Source: Brevundimonas sp. UBA7506 (GTDB lineage: Bacteria; Pseudomonadota; Alphaproteobacteria; Caulobacterales; Caulobacteraceae). From it: DNA of 64,000 nucleotides. The position numbers and the translations under genes are program-made. The notes under the pieces were generated by a model. The model had not been told where the DNA came from and did not search any database. It worked only from the letters and a program-made list of their open reading frames with translations. The stretch lies in assembly GCF_002479495.1 (NCBI RefSeq), contig NZ_DLNQ01000002.1:37539-101538 (forward strand), read 5' to 3'. Positions within the stretch are counted from its first letter, which is position 1, and every line of letters begins with the position of its first letter. Below are positions 48,709-56,317 of the stretch, one piece after another.

Positions 48709-49416
48709 CTATTCCGTGTGCCAGGCGTCGGCGCCGGGCAGGATGCCGACAGCTTCGGCCAGAACGCGGTAGCGGTCCAGATAGCGTTGCTGCGCCACCG
48801 AGGCGGGCAGGGGGTCGATGATCAGGTCATAGCCGGCGGGCGGGGCGCCGAAGATCTGCAGCGACTCGCGGCGGTTGAAACCGGCCAGTTGCGTCGCCTC
48901 ATAGAAGGCGCAGGCGCGGTCGGCCTTCTTGATCAGGGTCTTGATCGTCTGCGGCGTCTTGGGCGGCAACTGGAAGCGGACGTGGATGGCGGCTTCCAGC
49001 CGAGCCTCGAAGTCCTTGTAGCCGGCGCCGAGCGCCGACTTGAACGGCGAGATCATGTCGCCGATCACATATTCCGAGGCGTCGTGCAGCAGGGCGGCCA
49101 GGCGCCATTTCGGCTCCAGCCCCGGGCGGATGTGGGCGGCGATCTCCTCGACCACCAGCGAGTGCTGGGCGACCGAGAAGGCGTGCTCGCCGATCGTCTG
49201 GCCGTTCCAGCGGGCGACACGGGCCAGGCCGTGGGCGATGTCCTCGATCTCGATGTCGAACGGCGAGGGATCGAGCAGGTCGAGGCGGCGGCCCGACAGC
49301 ATCCGCTGCCAGGCGCGCGGGGGCTTGGGGGCTCTGGGCTTGGGCTTGGGCGCCAGGTCTTCGTGTTCTTCGGCCAAGTTCGGGATCCTGCGCATGGGGC
49401 AGGTGAGGTGACGCAT
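48709..49416 (-). CDS. HD domain phosphohydrolase, YfbR-like
   Basis: A 235-residue HD-superfamily metal-dependent phosphohydrolase. HD residues are seen in GEHAFSVAQHSLVVEE, LAALLHDASEYVIGDM, and KADRACAFYEATQLAG. The pattern GEH...H...LLHDAxE is that of 5'-deoxynucleotidase YfbR-type proteins, which act on nucleotides. The first 40 residues are a Pro/Lys-rich disordered tail. The start is uncertain (49416 or 49395); neither has a clear SD sequence. Upstream of the NrtR-like gene on the same strand. Confidence 0.8.
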   Translation of the reverse strand: MRHLTCPMRRIPNLAEEHEDLAPKPKPRAPKPPRAWQRMLSGRRLDLLDPSPFDIEIEDIAHGLARVARWNGQTIGEHAFSVAQHSLVVEEIAAHIRPGLEPKWRLAALLHDASEYVIGDMISPFKSALGAGYKDFEARLEAAIHVRFQLPPKTPQTIKTLIKKADRACAFYEATQLAGFNRRESLQIFGAPPAGYDLIIDPLPASVAQQRYLDRYRVLAEAVGILPGADAWHTE

Positions 49417-49458
49417 CCCGAACGCCCGATCAAGGCCAAGCGTTGCGATTCGTGGGGG

Positions 49459-50376
49459 TTAATCCCCGACGTTGAGGGTCACCAGGGCCTTGGCGGCCTC
49501 GAACACGCGGTTTTCGTTGCGATCCTTGCCGCGCACGGTGGCGACGACGATGGGGCCGCCCGACGGGCCGCGCGCCTCATAGCCGACGACGCGCCAGCCT
49601 GTGGTCGAGGACTGGTCGGCGGTCATCATGAAGGTGGCGCGGACGGCTTCGCCTGGGGAACTGGTGCGAATGCGGGCGCCGCCGTCGCTGGCGTCGATTG
49701 TCACGGTGTCGGCGTCCGAGCTCGAGCCTGACCTGGAGCGGACGTTGACCTGGCTGTTCCGGTCGTCGGCGCGAATGGTGATGCCGCCGATCTTGATGTT
49801 GGCGCGGTCGCCGTCGGCGTCGATATGCATCCCGGGCAGGCGGATGGTGGCCTTGTCGCCCTGAGCGTCGATGCGCATGCCGGGCGCGCTGATGTGCGCC
49901 GAGTCCGCAGCGGCCTCGGCCTCGGTTTCGGCCTTGGCCGCCGCGCGTTCGGCGTCGGCGCCCGCGCGCTCGGCTTCTGCCTCTGCCCGGGCGGCGTCGG
50001 CTTCGGCCCTGGCAGCCTCGGCGCGCGCGCGGTCTTCGTCGGCGCGGGCTTCCGCCAGGGCTTCCGGCAGATCGGCCGACAGGCGGTCTTCGAACTTCTT
50101 CAGCGCGTCCTGGACCGATCCCCCGTTCAGCGAAACCAGATGCAGGGTGACCTCGGAGCCGCGCGGGCCGCTGTAGACGCAGGCGGTCCCGTCAGCCTGG
50201 GCCGAGCCCTTGCGGGTCAGCACGCCCTGGGTCTGCGGGCATTGCAGGGTGTCGACGACCTTGAGCACGCCGGCTTCCTTGCCGGACGTGGTCGAGGTGA
50301 TGCGCACCGTGCCCGCGTTGTCGCAGGCGGCGGTCATGAGCGCCAAGGCGCAGGCGGGCCAGAGGAGATGATGCAT
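49459..50376 (-). CDS. Lipoprotein with Ala/Glu/Arg coiled coil and beta-repeats, unknown function
   Basis: A 305-residue putative lipoprotein: a short signal ends LMTAAC. I do not recognise the family. After an N-terminal domain with two Cys (LQCPQTQGV, TACVYSGPRG) comes a long Ala-Glu-Arg-rich helix at about residues 105-155 (DRARAEAARAEADAARAEAE), which should form a coiled coil. It is followed by three imperfect repeats of the type PGM-x-IDAxGDxAxI, then a C-terminal domain. The ATG at 50374-50376 has AGGAG upstream. Monocistronic, between the HD hydrolase and MoxR genes. Envelope location is inferred. Confidence 0.75.
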   Translation of the reverse strand: MHHLLWPACALALMTAACDNAGTVRITSTTSGKEAGVLKVVDTLQCPQTQGVLTRKGSAQADGTACVYSGPRGSEVTLHLVSLNGGSVQDALKKFEDRLSADLPEALAEARADEDRARAEAARAEADAARAEAEAERAGADAERAAAKAETEAEAAADSAHISAPGMRIDAQGDKATIRLPGMHIDADGDRANIKIGGITIRADDRNSQVNVRSRSGSSSDADTVTIDASDGGARIRTSSPGEAVRATFMMTADQSSTTGWRVVGYEARGPSGGPIVVATVRGKDRNENRVFEAAKALVTLNVGD

Positions 50377-50467
50377 GGTCGGCTCCTGTTCAGGTCCGAT
50401 TGTGCGCGCAAGGCGCGGCTATTCCAGTGAAATCGCGGTAATCGACGGGGGCGGAAGCGCGGCGGCT

Positions 50468-51328
50468 TCAGGAGCCGGGGCGGCCGCCTTCGCGACGGTT
50501 CAGGAAGGCCAGGCGTTCGAACAGATGCACGTCCTGCTCGTTCTTCAGCAGGGCGCCGTGCAGGGGCGGGATCAGCTTGCCCGGCGTCTTCTCGCGCAGG
50601 GTCTCAGGCGAAACGTCGTCGACCAGCAGCAGTTTCAGCCAGTCCAGAAGCTCCGAGGTCGAGGGCTTCTTCTTCAGACCCGGCGTGTCGCGGATCTCGT
50701 AAAAGGTCCGCAGCGCCTCGGCGACCAGGCGCGGCTTGATGCCGGGGAAGTGGACCTCGACGATGTCCTGCATGGTCACGGCGTCAGGGAAGCGGATGTA
50801 GTGGAAGAAGCAGCGGCGCAGGAAGGCGTCCGGCAACTCCTTCTCGTTGTTCGAGGTGATGACGACCACCGGACGGATCTCGGCGCGGATCGTCTCATCC
50901 GTTTCCTGGACGTAGAACTCCATCCGGTCGAGTTCCTGCAGCAGGTCGTTGGGGAACTCGATGTCGGCCTTGTCGATCTCGTCGATCAGCAGGACGGGGC
51001 GGGCCGGGGCGGTGAAGGCCTCCCACAGCTTGCCCTTCTTCAGGTAATTGCGGACGTCGTGGACCCGCTCGTCGCCCAGCTGGCTGTCGCGCAGGCGGCT
51101 GACGGCGTCGTATTCATAGAGGCCGTTGTGGGCCTTGGTCGTCGACTTGACGTGCCAGGTGATCAGGGGCGCGTTCAGCGCCCGCGCGAGCTCATAGGCC
51201 AGGACCGTCTTGCCGGTGCCCGGCTCGCCCTTGATCAGCAGGGGGCGCTCCAGCGCCACCGCGGCATTGACGGCGACCTTCAGGTCGTCGGTGGCGATGT
51301 AGTTGGACGTGCCTTCGAACCGGCTCAT
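50468..51328 (-). CDS. MoxR family AAA+ ATPase
   Basis: A 286-residue AAA+ ATPase. Walker A is LIKGEPGTGKTVLAYELAR (about 37), Walker B is VLLIDEIDKAD (about 113), sensor 1 is VVVITSNNEKELPDAFLRRC, and the ending is typical of the CoxD-like/MoxR subgroup. These enzymes act as chaperones, often with a von Willebrand A-domain partner. No VWA protein is encoded beside it here. The frame can be read from TTG 51334, but the ATG at 51326-51328 with GGAG upstream is preferred. Cytoplasmic. Confidence 0.92.
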   Translation of the reverse strand: MSRFEGTSNYIATDDLKVAVNAAVALERPLLIKGEPGTGKTVLAYELARALNAPLITWHVKSTTKAHNGLYEYDAVSRLRDSQLGDERVHDVRNYLKKGKLWEAFTAPARPVLLIDEIDKADIEFPNDLLQELDRMEFYVQETDETIRAEIRPVVVITSNNEKELPDAFLRRCFFHYIRFPDAVTMQDIVEVHFPGIKPRLVAEALRTFYEIRDTPGLKKKPSTSELLDWLKLLLVDDVSPETLREKTPGKLIPPLHGALLKNEQDVHLFERLAFLNRREGGRPGS

Positions 51329-51401
51329 GAACAACCTGCTCCAATCGGGGGAGATGAGCAGGTAGCTTATCAGGACGCGCCTGAACAGGCCGCCACGAAG
51401 G

Positions 51402-51608
51402 TCAGGTGATGCGCTTGGCCGAAACCGGGTCGCTGGCGGGGAAGGTTTCCTCGACGCCCTCGTCGATCAGGGCTTCCTGGCGATTCTCCGCTTCCTTTTC
51501 CTTGTCCTTCAACTGGTCGGGCTTGCCTTCCTCGCGGGGGGCCTTCTTGGCGGGCGGGGTGTTGGGGTCGGCGTCTTCATGGGCCTTGGTCGGGTGATGG
51601 TCGCTCAT
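51402..51608 (-). CDS. Small conserved hydrophilic protein, unknown function
   Basis: A 68-residue, Lys/Glu/Pro-rich protein, probably disordered. The C-terminal stretch DEGVEETFPASDPVSAKRIT is a motif I associate with small conserved proteins of unknown role in alphaproteobacteria. Its start overlaps the stop of the following acidic protein gene in ATGA (51605-51608), so the two are co-expressed. No domain is recognisable. Confidence 0.75.
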   Translation of the reverse strand: MSDHHPTKAHEDADPNTPPAKKAPREEGKPDQLKDKEKEAENRQEALIDEGVEETFPASDPVSAKRIT

Positions 51609-52039
51609 GCTCTCTCCTCAGTATCAGGGCCATAGCCCAGGTCCTCGATGTCGTCGTCGGACAGGCGCTTCGCCTCCCAGTGGGCGGCGCTGGCCTGGGC
51701 GCCGCGCTGGTTGCGCATCAGGCCGGCGTAGACCAGTTCGACCTCGTCCGGGCCCGAGCCGACCTCGCCGTCGGCGTCGATCTCGCTGACCCGGGGCGGG
51801 TCCACGCCCAGCAAGGCGTCCGCCTCCGCTTCGATGCCCTCAAGCGCCAGCGCCGCGTCCAGATCCTGGTCCTCCTCGTCGAACGGTTCGTCGTCGGCGT
51901 CGCCGTCGGCCTGGGTGACGTCCAGCACGTCGTCGGCTTCATCCAGCGAGAGATCGCCGTCGCCTTCGTCGTCGATATGGGTCTCGTCATAGATCTCGGC
52001 CTGATCCTGAGGGTCGAAATCGATGTCCGTATGCGCCAC
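51605..52039 (-). CDS. Very acidic protein, unknown function
   Basis: A 144-residue protein with an extreme excess of Asp and Glu, particularly in the first 60 residues (DDEGDGDLSLDEADDVLD). The C-terminal part (VELVYAGLMRNQRGAQASAA) looks more folded and is the likely conserved piece. The start is GTG at 52037-52039 with GGGAGG upstream. It is upstream of, and overlaps, the small hydrophilic protein gene. It diverges from flbT. I do not recognise it. Confidence 0.7.
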   Translation of the reverse strand: MAHTDIDFDPQDQAEIYDETHIDDEGDGDLSLDEADDVLDVTQADGDADDEPFDEEDQDLDAALALEGIEAEADALLGVDPPRVSEIDADGEVGSGPDEVELVYAGLMRNQRGAQASAAHWEAKRLSDDDIEDLGYGPDTEERA

Positions 52040-52204
52040 GGCCTCTACCTCCCTGTTCCTCAGGACAACGGCCCAGGTCGGCGCGGCGTTCCGCGTCAGC
52101 TCGCGGCTGCCGCCGGAGAGAAGTGGAAGAGATGGTTAACCACGACGCTTTACAGTTCCTCAGCCGCCGACCGTTCAGGTTGGGGCGCGTCACGGAGATT
52201 CCCT

Positions 52205-52630
52205 TTGCCGCTGAAATTATCGCTCAAGCCCGGCGAGAAATTCGTCCTGAACGGCGCCGTCGTCCAGAACGGCGACCGGCGCGGCGTCCTGGTCCTGCAG
52301 AACAAGGCCAGCGTCTTGCGCGAAAAGGACATCATGCAGCCCGAAGAGGCGACCACGCCCGCGCGCCGCATCTATTTCCCGGTCATGATGATGTATCTGG
52401 ACGAGGGTGAGGCGGCGAAATTCTATGATGAATTCGCTCTGCGCCTGACGGAGTTCATGGGGGCGATCCGCAACCCCGAAATCCTGTCGGAATGCGTCGC
52501 CTGCTCCAAGCACGTGCTGGCGCGGCAGTACTACAAGGCCCTGATGGGCGCCCGTAAGATCGTCGATTACGAAGACCAAAGGCTCGGCAATGTCGCTTCA
52601 AGCGTACAAGACGGCGGCGACGCGGGCTGA
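52205..52630 (+). CDS. flbT: Flagellin expression regulator FlbT
   Basis: A 141-residue FlbT protein, which in Caulobacter binds flagellin mRNA and represses its translation. Family blocks are [19 protein letters not shown] at the N-terminus, [12 protein letters not shown], and [15 protein letters not shown]. The start is a TTG at 52205-52207, chosen because GGAG sits at 52194-52197 (7 nt spacing) and the N-terminus then matches the family; the longer frame back to 51680 is a shadow. It overlaps flaF by 41 bp. Confidence 0.92.
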   Translation: MPLKLSLKPGEKFVLNGAVVQNGDRRGVLVLQNKASVLREKDIMQPEEATTPARRIYFPVMMMYLDEGEAAKFYDEFALRLTEFMGAIRNPEILSECVACSKHVLARQYYKALMGARKIVDYEDQRLGNVASSVQDGGDAG

Positions 52631-52952
52631 ATCACCGCGCGAAATGGAATACCGGCTGTTCGGCCAGGTGACCCGCGCCCTGATGCACGCGTCCACGGTC
52701 GACAAGTCGGACATCACCACCCGGATCGACGCGATCGACTGGAACCGTCGGCTGTGGTCGACCCTGTCCACCTCGTGCAGCGAGCCGTCCAACGCCATGC
52801 CGCAGGCGCTGCGGGCGCAGATCATTTCTCTGGATCTGTTCATCGGGCGGCACAGCTCGGCGGTGATGCGCGGCGACGGTGATTTCGAGACCCTGATCGA
52901 CATCAACCGCATGGTGATGCAGGGCCTGGCGCCGCAGGCTCAACCCGCCTGA
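52590..52952 (+). CDS. flaF: Flagellar biosynthesis regulator FlaF
   Basis: A 120-residue FlaF protein, the partner of FlbT; it promotes flagellin synthesis and secretion. Typical blocks are [32 protein letters not shown], and [18 protein letters not shown], with [12 protein letters not shown] near the C-terminus. It overlaps flbT by 41 bp, so translation is coupled. No flagellin gene is present in this window, so the pair is separated from its targets. Confidence 0.92.
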   Translation: MSLQAYKTAATRAESPREMEYRLFGQVTRALMHASTVDKSDITTRIDAIDWNRRLWSTLSTSCSEPSNAMPQALRAQIISLDLFIGRHSSAVMRGDGDFETLIDINRMVMQGLAPQAQPA

Positions 52953-53037
52953 TCACGATGGCGGGAGCGGCCTTTACGACAGGCTGCGACCGGTCCTAGC
53001 CTGACCTTCCTGTTCAGCAGTCGAAAGGAGGTGGCCA

Positions 53038-53103
53038 GTGTCTCATTGTCATCAATCGCGAGCGAAGGCCGCGATCTGGACCTCGCGTGAGGCCCGGGCC
53101 TGA
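53038..53103 (+). CDS. 21-residue ORF with a very strong Shine-Dalgarno
   Basis: A short GTG-started frame of 22 codons including stop, preceded by AAAGGAGGT at 53024-53032, a 9-nt perfect match to the 16S rRNA 3' end, with 5 nt to the GTG. The peptide reads MSHCHQSRAKAAIWTSREAR then Ala; it is basic and polar. It is followed 46 bp later by a strong terminator. It lies in a transcript separate from flaF or at its 3' end. It may be a leader peptide, a dual-function RNA or simply conserved regulatory RNA; no function is assigned. Confidence 0.6.
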   Translation: MSHCHQSRAKAAIWTSREARA

Positions 53104-53149
53104 TCCTTAGGGAAGGCAGCGGTCAGGCCGTTCGCGGTCCGACAATGAA

Positions 53150-53180
53150 GCGCCGCTGGGGCAACCCGGCGGCGCTTTTT
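53150..53180 (+). terminator. Rho-independent terminator
   Basis: A GC-rich hairpin, GCGCCGC-T-GGG, loop GCAA, CCC-G-GCGGCGC, directly followed by TTTTT. It ends the plus-strand transcript that includes the 21-residue ORF (and possibly flbT-flaF), and faces the exoD stop at 53188. Confidence 0.85.
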
Positions 53181-53187
53181 CGTGGCG

Positions 53188-53880
53188 CTAGAAGATCGTG
53201 GCGAACCAATGAGCGACGCCGTGAATAATGGCCATGACGGTCGTCCATACCAGCGTCAGGTAGACGCCGCAGATGGCCGTGCCGACCAGTCCGGCGATGA
53301 TGAAGACGCCGTCTCTCTGGATGATGGCCAGACCGAAGACGGCGAGCGTCAGGCCGGGCAGGGCGTCGCCGAAAGGCACGGGCAGGGCCATCATCAGCGC
53401 CAGCAGGATGCAGATCGTTCCGACGACGACGTCGGCGACCTCTCCTGTCAGAACCGGAATGCGGGGCCGGGTCAGGCGTTCGACCTGACGCAGGCGCGGC
53501 AGGATCTTCTGACTGGCGCTCTGGTAGGTAGCGCGGCTGACGGAGGCTTTCATCAGCCAGCGCGGCAGCCAGACCTTGTCGCGCTGTAGCGCCAGTTCGG
53601 CGGCGATCAGGATGATCGGAACCGAGAAGACCGCCTTACCGCCCGGGGGCCAGGGAATCAAAGCCATCAGCGCCAGCATCAGAATCACGGCGCCGAAGCC
53701 GCGTTCGCCGAAGGCCTCGACCATTTCCTTCAGGGTCAGCTTGGGATCATCGCCACGACCCAACGATTCCAGAACGTCCGAAAACGTCCGGCTCTCATCA
53801 GGCGGCGGCGCGGGCACAAGCGTCATCAGGCGAGACTCGGGGGAGCGAAGGTTCGCCAAGTTAGGGGGCGCGTCCCCCAT
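53188..53880 (-). CDS. Exopolysaccharide synthesis protein ExoD family
   Basis: A 230-residue inner-membrane protein of the ExoD family, which in rhizobia affects exopolysaccharide production and alkali tolerance. It has the family sequence LGRGDDPKLTLKEMVEAFGERG, then hydrophobic segments (GAVILMLALMALIPWPPGG), the RLTRPRIPVLTGEVAD block, and four or so helices. The start is uncertain: ATG 53880 has AGGGA upstream; ATG 53826 is an alternative. It is monocistronic. Confidence 0.85.
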   Translation of the reverse strand: MGDAPPNLANLRSPESRLMTLVPAPPPDESRTFSDVLESLGRGDDPKLTLKEMVEAFGERGFGAVILMLALMALIPWPPGGKAVFSVPIILIAAELALQRDKVWLPRWLMKASVSRATYQSASQKILPRLRQVERLTRPRIPVLTGEVADVVVGTICILLALMMALPVPFGDALPGLTLAVFGLAIIQRDGVFIIAGLVGTAICGVYLTLVWTTVMAIIHGVAHWFATIF

Positions 53881-53919
53881 GCGCCATCCCTGACGCATGG
53901 GGTGCGGCTTAATGTTTCG

Positions 53920-54234
53920 TCACGTGCCTGCGTATCCAAGCCGGTCCATCGCAACGGCAACGATAAGGAGCATTGCGGATGTCACGCTGAGCGCACGAAA
54001 GAACAGCAGGCGACGACGAATGCCAGGTTTCCATGAAGGATCGGTCTTGATCGTCATCAGCCTCCACCAGCTCTGATTAACCTGATGCTTGTCCTGATGG
54101 TCGAGGCCGGAATCCATGCTCGTGCCGGGGCGCCGCGTGGCGCGATAGATGTCTTGCTGAAGGGACATGAGCATCCATTGGCCCAAGCCCCCACAGGCCA
54201 GCGCTGTCAGCATGATGACAGATAACAGCAGCAT
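53920..54234 (-). CDS. Small two-helix membrane protein, unknown function
   Basis: A 104-residue protein with a hydrophobic N-terminus ([18 protein letters not shown]) and a second helix near the end (ALSVTSAMLLIVAVAMDRLG), separated by a polar stretch with many Arg, Gln and His. I do not recognise it. Its ATG at 54232-54234 overlaps the IVD stop in a TGATG arrangement, so it is likely co-translated with that gene. GC content is a little lower than in its neighbours. Confidence 0.6.
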   Translation of the reverse strand: MLLLSVIMLTALACGGLGQWMLMSLQQDIYRATRRPGTSMDSGLDHQDKHQVNQSWWRLMTIKTDPSWKPGIRRRLLFFRALSVTSAMLLIVAVAMDRLGYAGT

Positions 54235-55400
54235 CAGCCCAGCAGTTCGCGGCCGATCAGGAAGCGGCGGATTTCGTTGGTGCCGGCGCCGATGTCATAG
54301 AGCTTGGCGTCGCGGACCAGGCGCTCGACCGGCCATTCCTTGGTGTAGCCGGCGCCCCCCAAGGCCTGGACGGCCTCCAGCGACACCTTCACGGCGTTTT
54401 CCGAGGCCAGCAGGATGGCTCCGGCCGCGTCATAGCGGGTGGTCTTGCCCTGATCGCAGGCGCGGGCCACGGCGTAGACATAGGCGCGGGCGCTGTTCAG
54501 GGCGACGTACATGTCGGCGACCTTGGCCTGCATCAGCTGGAAGCTGCCGATGGCCTTGCCGAACTGCTTGCGCTCGCGGACGTAGGGCAGGACCACGTCC
54601 AGCGCCGCCTGCATGATGCCCAGGGGACCGGCCGACAGGACGGCGCGCTCATAGTCCAGGCCGCTCATCAGCACGCCAGCGCCGCCGCCGACCGGGCCCA
54701 TGACGTTCTCTTCCGGGATCTCGCAGTCCTCGAACACCAGTTCGGCGGTGTCGGAGCCGCGCATGCCCATCTTGTCCAGCTTCTTGGAAACGCTGAAGCC
54801 CTTCATGCCGCGCTCGACCAGGAAGGCGGTGCAGCCCTTGGAGCCCGCCTCGGGGTCGGTCTTGGCGTAAACCACCAGGGTGTCGGCCGAAGGGGCGTTG
54901 GTGATCCAGAACTTGGTGCCGTTCAGGACGTAGCGGTCGCCCTTCTTGTCGGCGCGGGTGCGCATCGACATGACGTCCGAGCCCGCACCGGCCTCCGACA
55001 TGGCCAGGGAGCCGACATGCTCGCCCGAGATCAGCTTGGGCAGATACCTGTGCTTCTGCTCGGGCGTGCCCCAGCGGCGGATCTGGTTGACGCAGAGGTT
55101 GGAGTGGGCGCCGTAAGACAGACCAATCGAGGCCGAGGCGCGCGACACTTCCTCCATCGCCACGACGTGTTCGAGGTAGCCGAGGCCGAGGCCGCCGAAC
55201 TCTTCCTCGACGGTGATGCCGTGCAGGCCCAGCTCGCCCATTTCGGGCCAGAGTTCGCGTTTGAACTCGTTCTTTTCGTCGATTTCGGCGGCGAGGGGGG
55301 CCAGCCGGTCGGCGGCCCAGCGGGCGGTGGTTTCACGAATGGCGTCGGCGTTCTCGCCGAGGCCGAATTCCATGGATTGGGGCGCGAAGGGAATGCTCAT
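54234..55400 (-). CDS. Isovaleryl-CoA dehydrogenase
   Basis: A 388-residue FAD-dependent acyl-CoA dehydrogenase. The IVD-type catalytic Glu is in [20 protein letters not shown] (about 250), and the FAD-binding block is [36 protein letters not shown] and [20 protein letters not shown] complete the family. It oxidises isovaleryl-CoA in leucine breakdown, passing electrons to ETF. Unlike typical leucine operons, no methylcrotonyl-CoA carboxylase genes are adjacent. The frame opens at 55424 but the ATG at 55398-55400 is preferred. Confidence 0.9.
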   Translation of the reverse strand: MSIPFAPQSMEFGLGENADAIRETTARWAADRLAPLAAEIDEKNEFKRELWPEMGELGLHGITVEEEFGGLGLGYLEHVVAMEEVSRASASIGLSYGAHSNLCVNQIRRWGTPEQKHRYLPKLISGEHVGSLAMSEAGAGSDVMSMRTRADKKGDRYVLNGTKFWITNAPSADTLVVYAKTDPEAGSKGCTAFLVERGMKGFSVSKKLDKMGMRGSDTAELVFEDCEIPEENVMGPVGGGAGVLMSGLDYERAVLSAGPLGIMQAALDVVLPYVRERKQFGKAIGSFQLMQAKVADMYVALNSARAYVYAVARACDQGKTTRYDAAGAILLASENAVKVSLEAVQALGGAGYTKEWPVERLVRDAKLYDIGAGTNEIRRFLIGRELLG

Positions 55401-55442
55401 GCCGCAAGGCGTAGCATCGCGCACGCGCTTCGCCTAGCGGCC

Positions 55443-56255
55443 TCAGACGACGCTTTTATTGTTCCGCTGGCGCGTCAGGTTCCAACCCGCGACGCCGATG
55501 AAGATCAGACCGATGACGGCCAGGGCGCCGCCGATCAGCACGGTGCCGTCCGTCGCCTGCTGGGCGGCCAGAACGCGACGGAAGGCGGCGATTCCGGCCG
55601 CGAAGGCTAGCAGACCGATGCCGCCGATGAAGATGACGGCGCCTGTGTCGTTCAGTGCGGCAGGCGGTGCCGTGCGCTTCTCATGGCGCAGCACCTGAAC
55701 CGTGGCAGGGGCGTCGTCTTCGGGGCGCTGGACGGTGTTGGGGCCCTGGACCGGCGCGGTGAGCAGAAGATCCAGCGGCGCGGGCCGGTCTGGCGCGGCG
55801 TCGAACAGGGCGCGTTCGGCCGAGCGGCGGCGATAGGGGGCGTCGATGGCGGGCTGGACCCGATCGGGCCAGCCGCTCAGGGCCTCAGCGGCGCGGGCGG
55901 GGGCGCCGGCGTTCAGTTGTTCCAGCACGTCGGACCCTTCGAAGCGCTGGACGCCGACCGAGAAGATGAAGCTGGCCAGGGCGTCGAACTGATGCTGGTT
56001 CAGCGGGATCGAGACACGGCTGTTGATGGTCTCGACGACGGGCAGCAGATCGTACTGCAGCAGCAGCTCGGCCTCGGCCTCGCTGATCGTCGCGCCGGGG
56101 CGGGCAGATTTCACGTGGCCGTAGCCGATGACCGGCACGCCGTCGCGGCGACGCACCGTCCGGGGACGAAATCCCTCGAAGCTCTTGATCAGAAGCAGGC
56201 CCTCGCGGGACACCTTCAGACGCTGTGGCAGGGCTGCGGACACGGAATGACCCAT
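55443..56255 (-). CDS. spmX: SpmX-like muramidase-domain polarity protein
   Basis: A 270-residue protein: an N-terminal GH24 (T4-lysozyme-like) muramidase domain, a short Pro/Arg-rich linker (about 150-200), and two C-terminal membrane helices (VIFIGGIGLLAFAAGIAAF; VLIGGALAVIGLIFIGVAGW). This is the architecture of Caulobacter SpmX, which directs the kinase DivJ to the stalked pole. The domain matches in VSREGLLLIKSFEGFRPR (catalytic Glu about 26), LLLQYDLLPVVETIN and PLNQHQFDALASFIFSVG. The catalytic Thr of lysozyme is Val here (VIGYGH). The linker is shorter than in C. crescentus SpmX (431 residues). A sigma54-like site lies upstream, as expected for spmX. The ATG at 56253-56255 is used. 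Confidence 0.82.
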   Translation of the reverse strand: MGHSVSAALPQRLKVSREGLLLIKSFEGFRPRTVRRRDGVPVIGYGHVKSARPGATISEAEAELLLQYDLLPVVETINSRVSIPLNQHQFDALASFIFSVGVQRFEGSDVLEQLNAGAPARAAEALSGWPDRVQPAIDAPYRRRSAERALFDAAPDRPAPLDLLLTAPVQGPNTVQRPEDDAPATVQVLRHEKRTAPPAALNDTGAVIFIGGIGLLAFAAGIAAFRRVLAAQQATDGTVLIGGALAVIGLIFIGVAGWNLTRQRNNKSVV

Positions 56256-56289
56256 TTCGAAACGGGCTTGCTCGCCCGTCAGGCGAAGC

Positions 56290-56305
56290 AGCAAGCCGCG
56301 TTCCG
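56290..56305 (-). promoter_or_regulatory. Sigma54-like promoter for the spmX-like gene
   Basis: On the minus strand, CGGAACG-CGGC-TTGCT fits the -24/-12 consensus TGGCACG-N4-TTGCW at 10 of 12 fixed positions, with GG and GC spaced by exactly 10 nt. It is placed to start transcription about 23 nt before the spmX ATG. In C. crescentus, spmX is under sigma54 and TacA, so the match is meaningful, but the site is read by eye. Confidence 0.55.
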
Positions 56306-56317
56306 AACGGCGTCGGA

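Noticed and set aside
55443..56255. GH24 lysozyme taken as a prophage endolysin
   Set aside because: No phage genes nearby, two C-terminal membrane helices and a sigma54-like promoter fit SpmX better.
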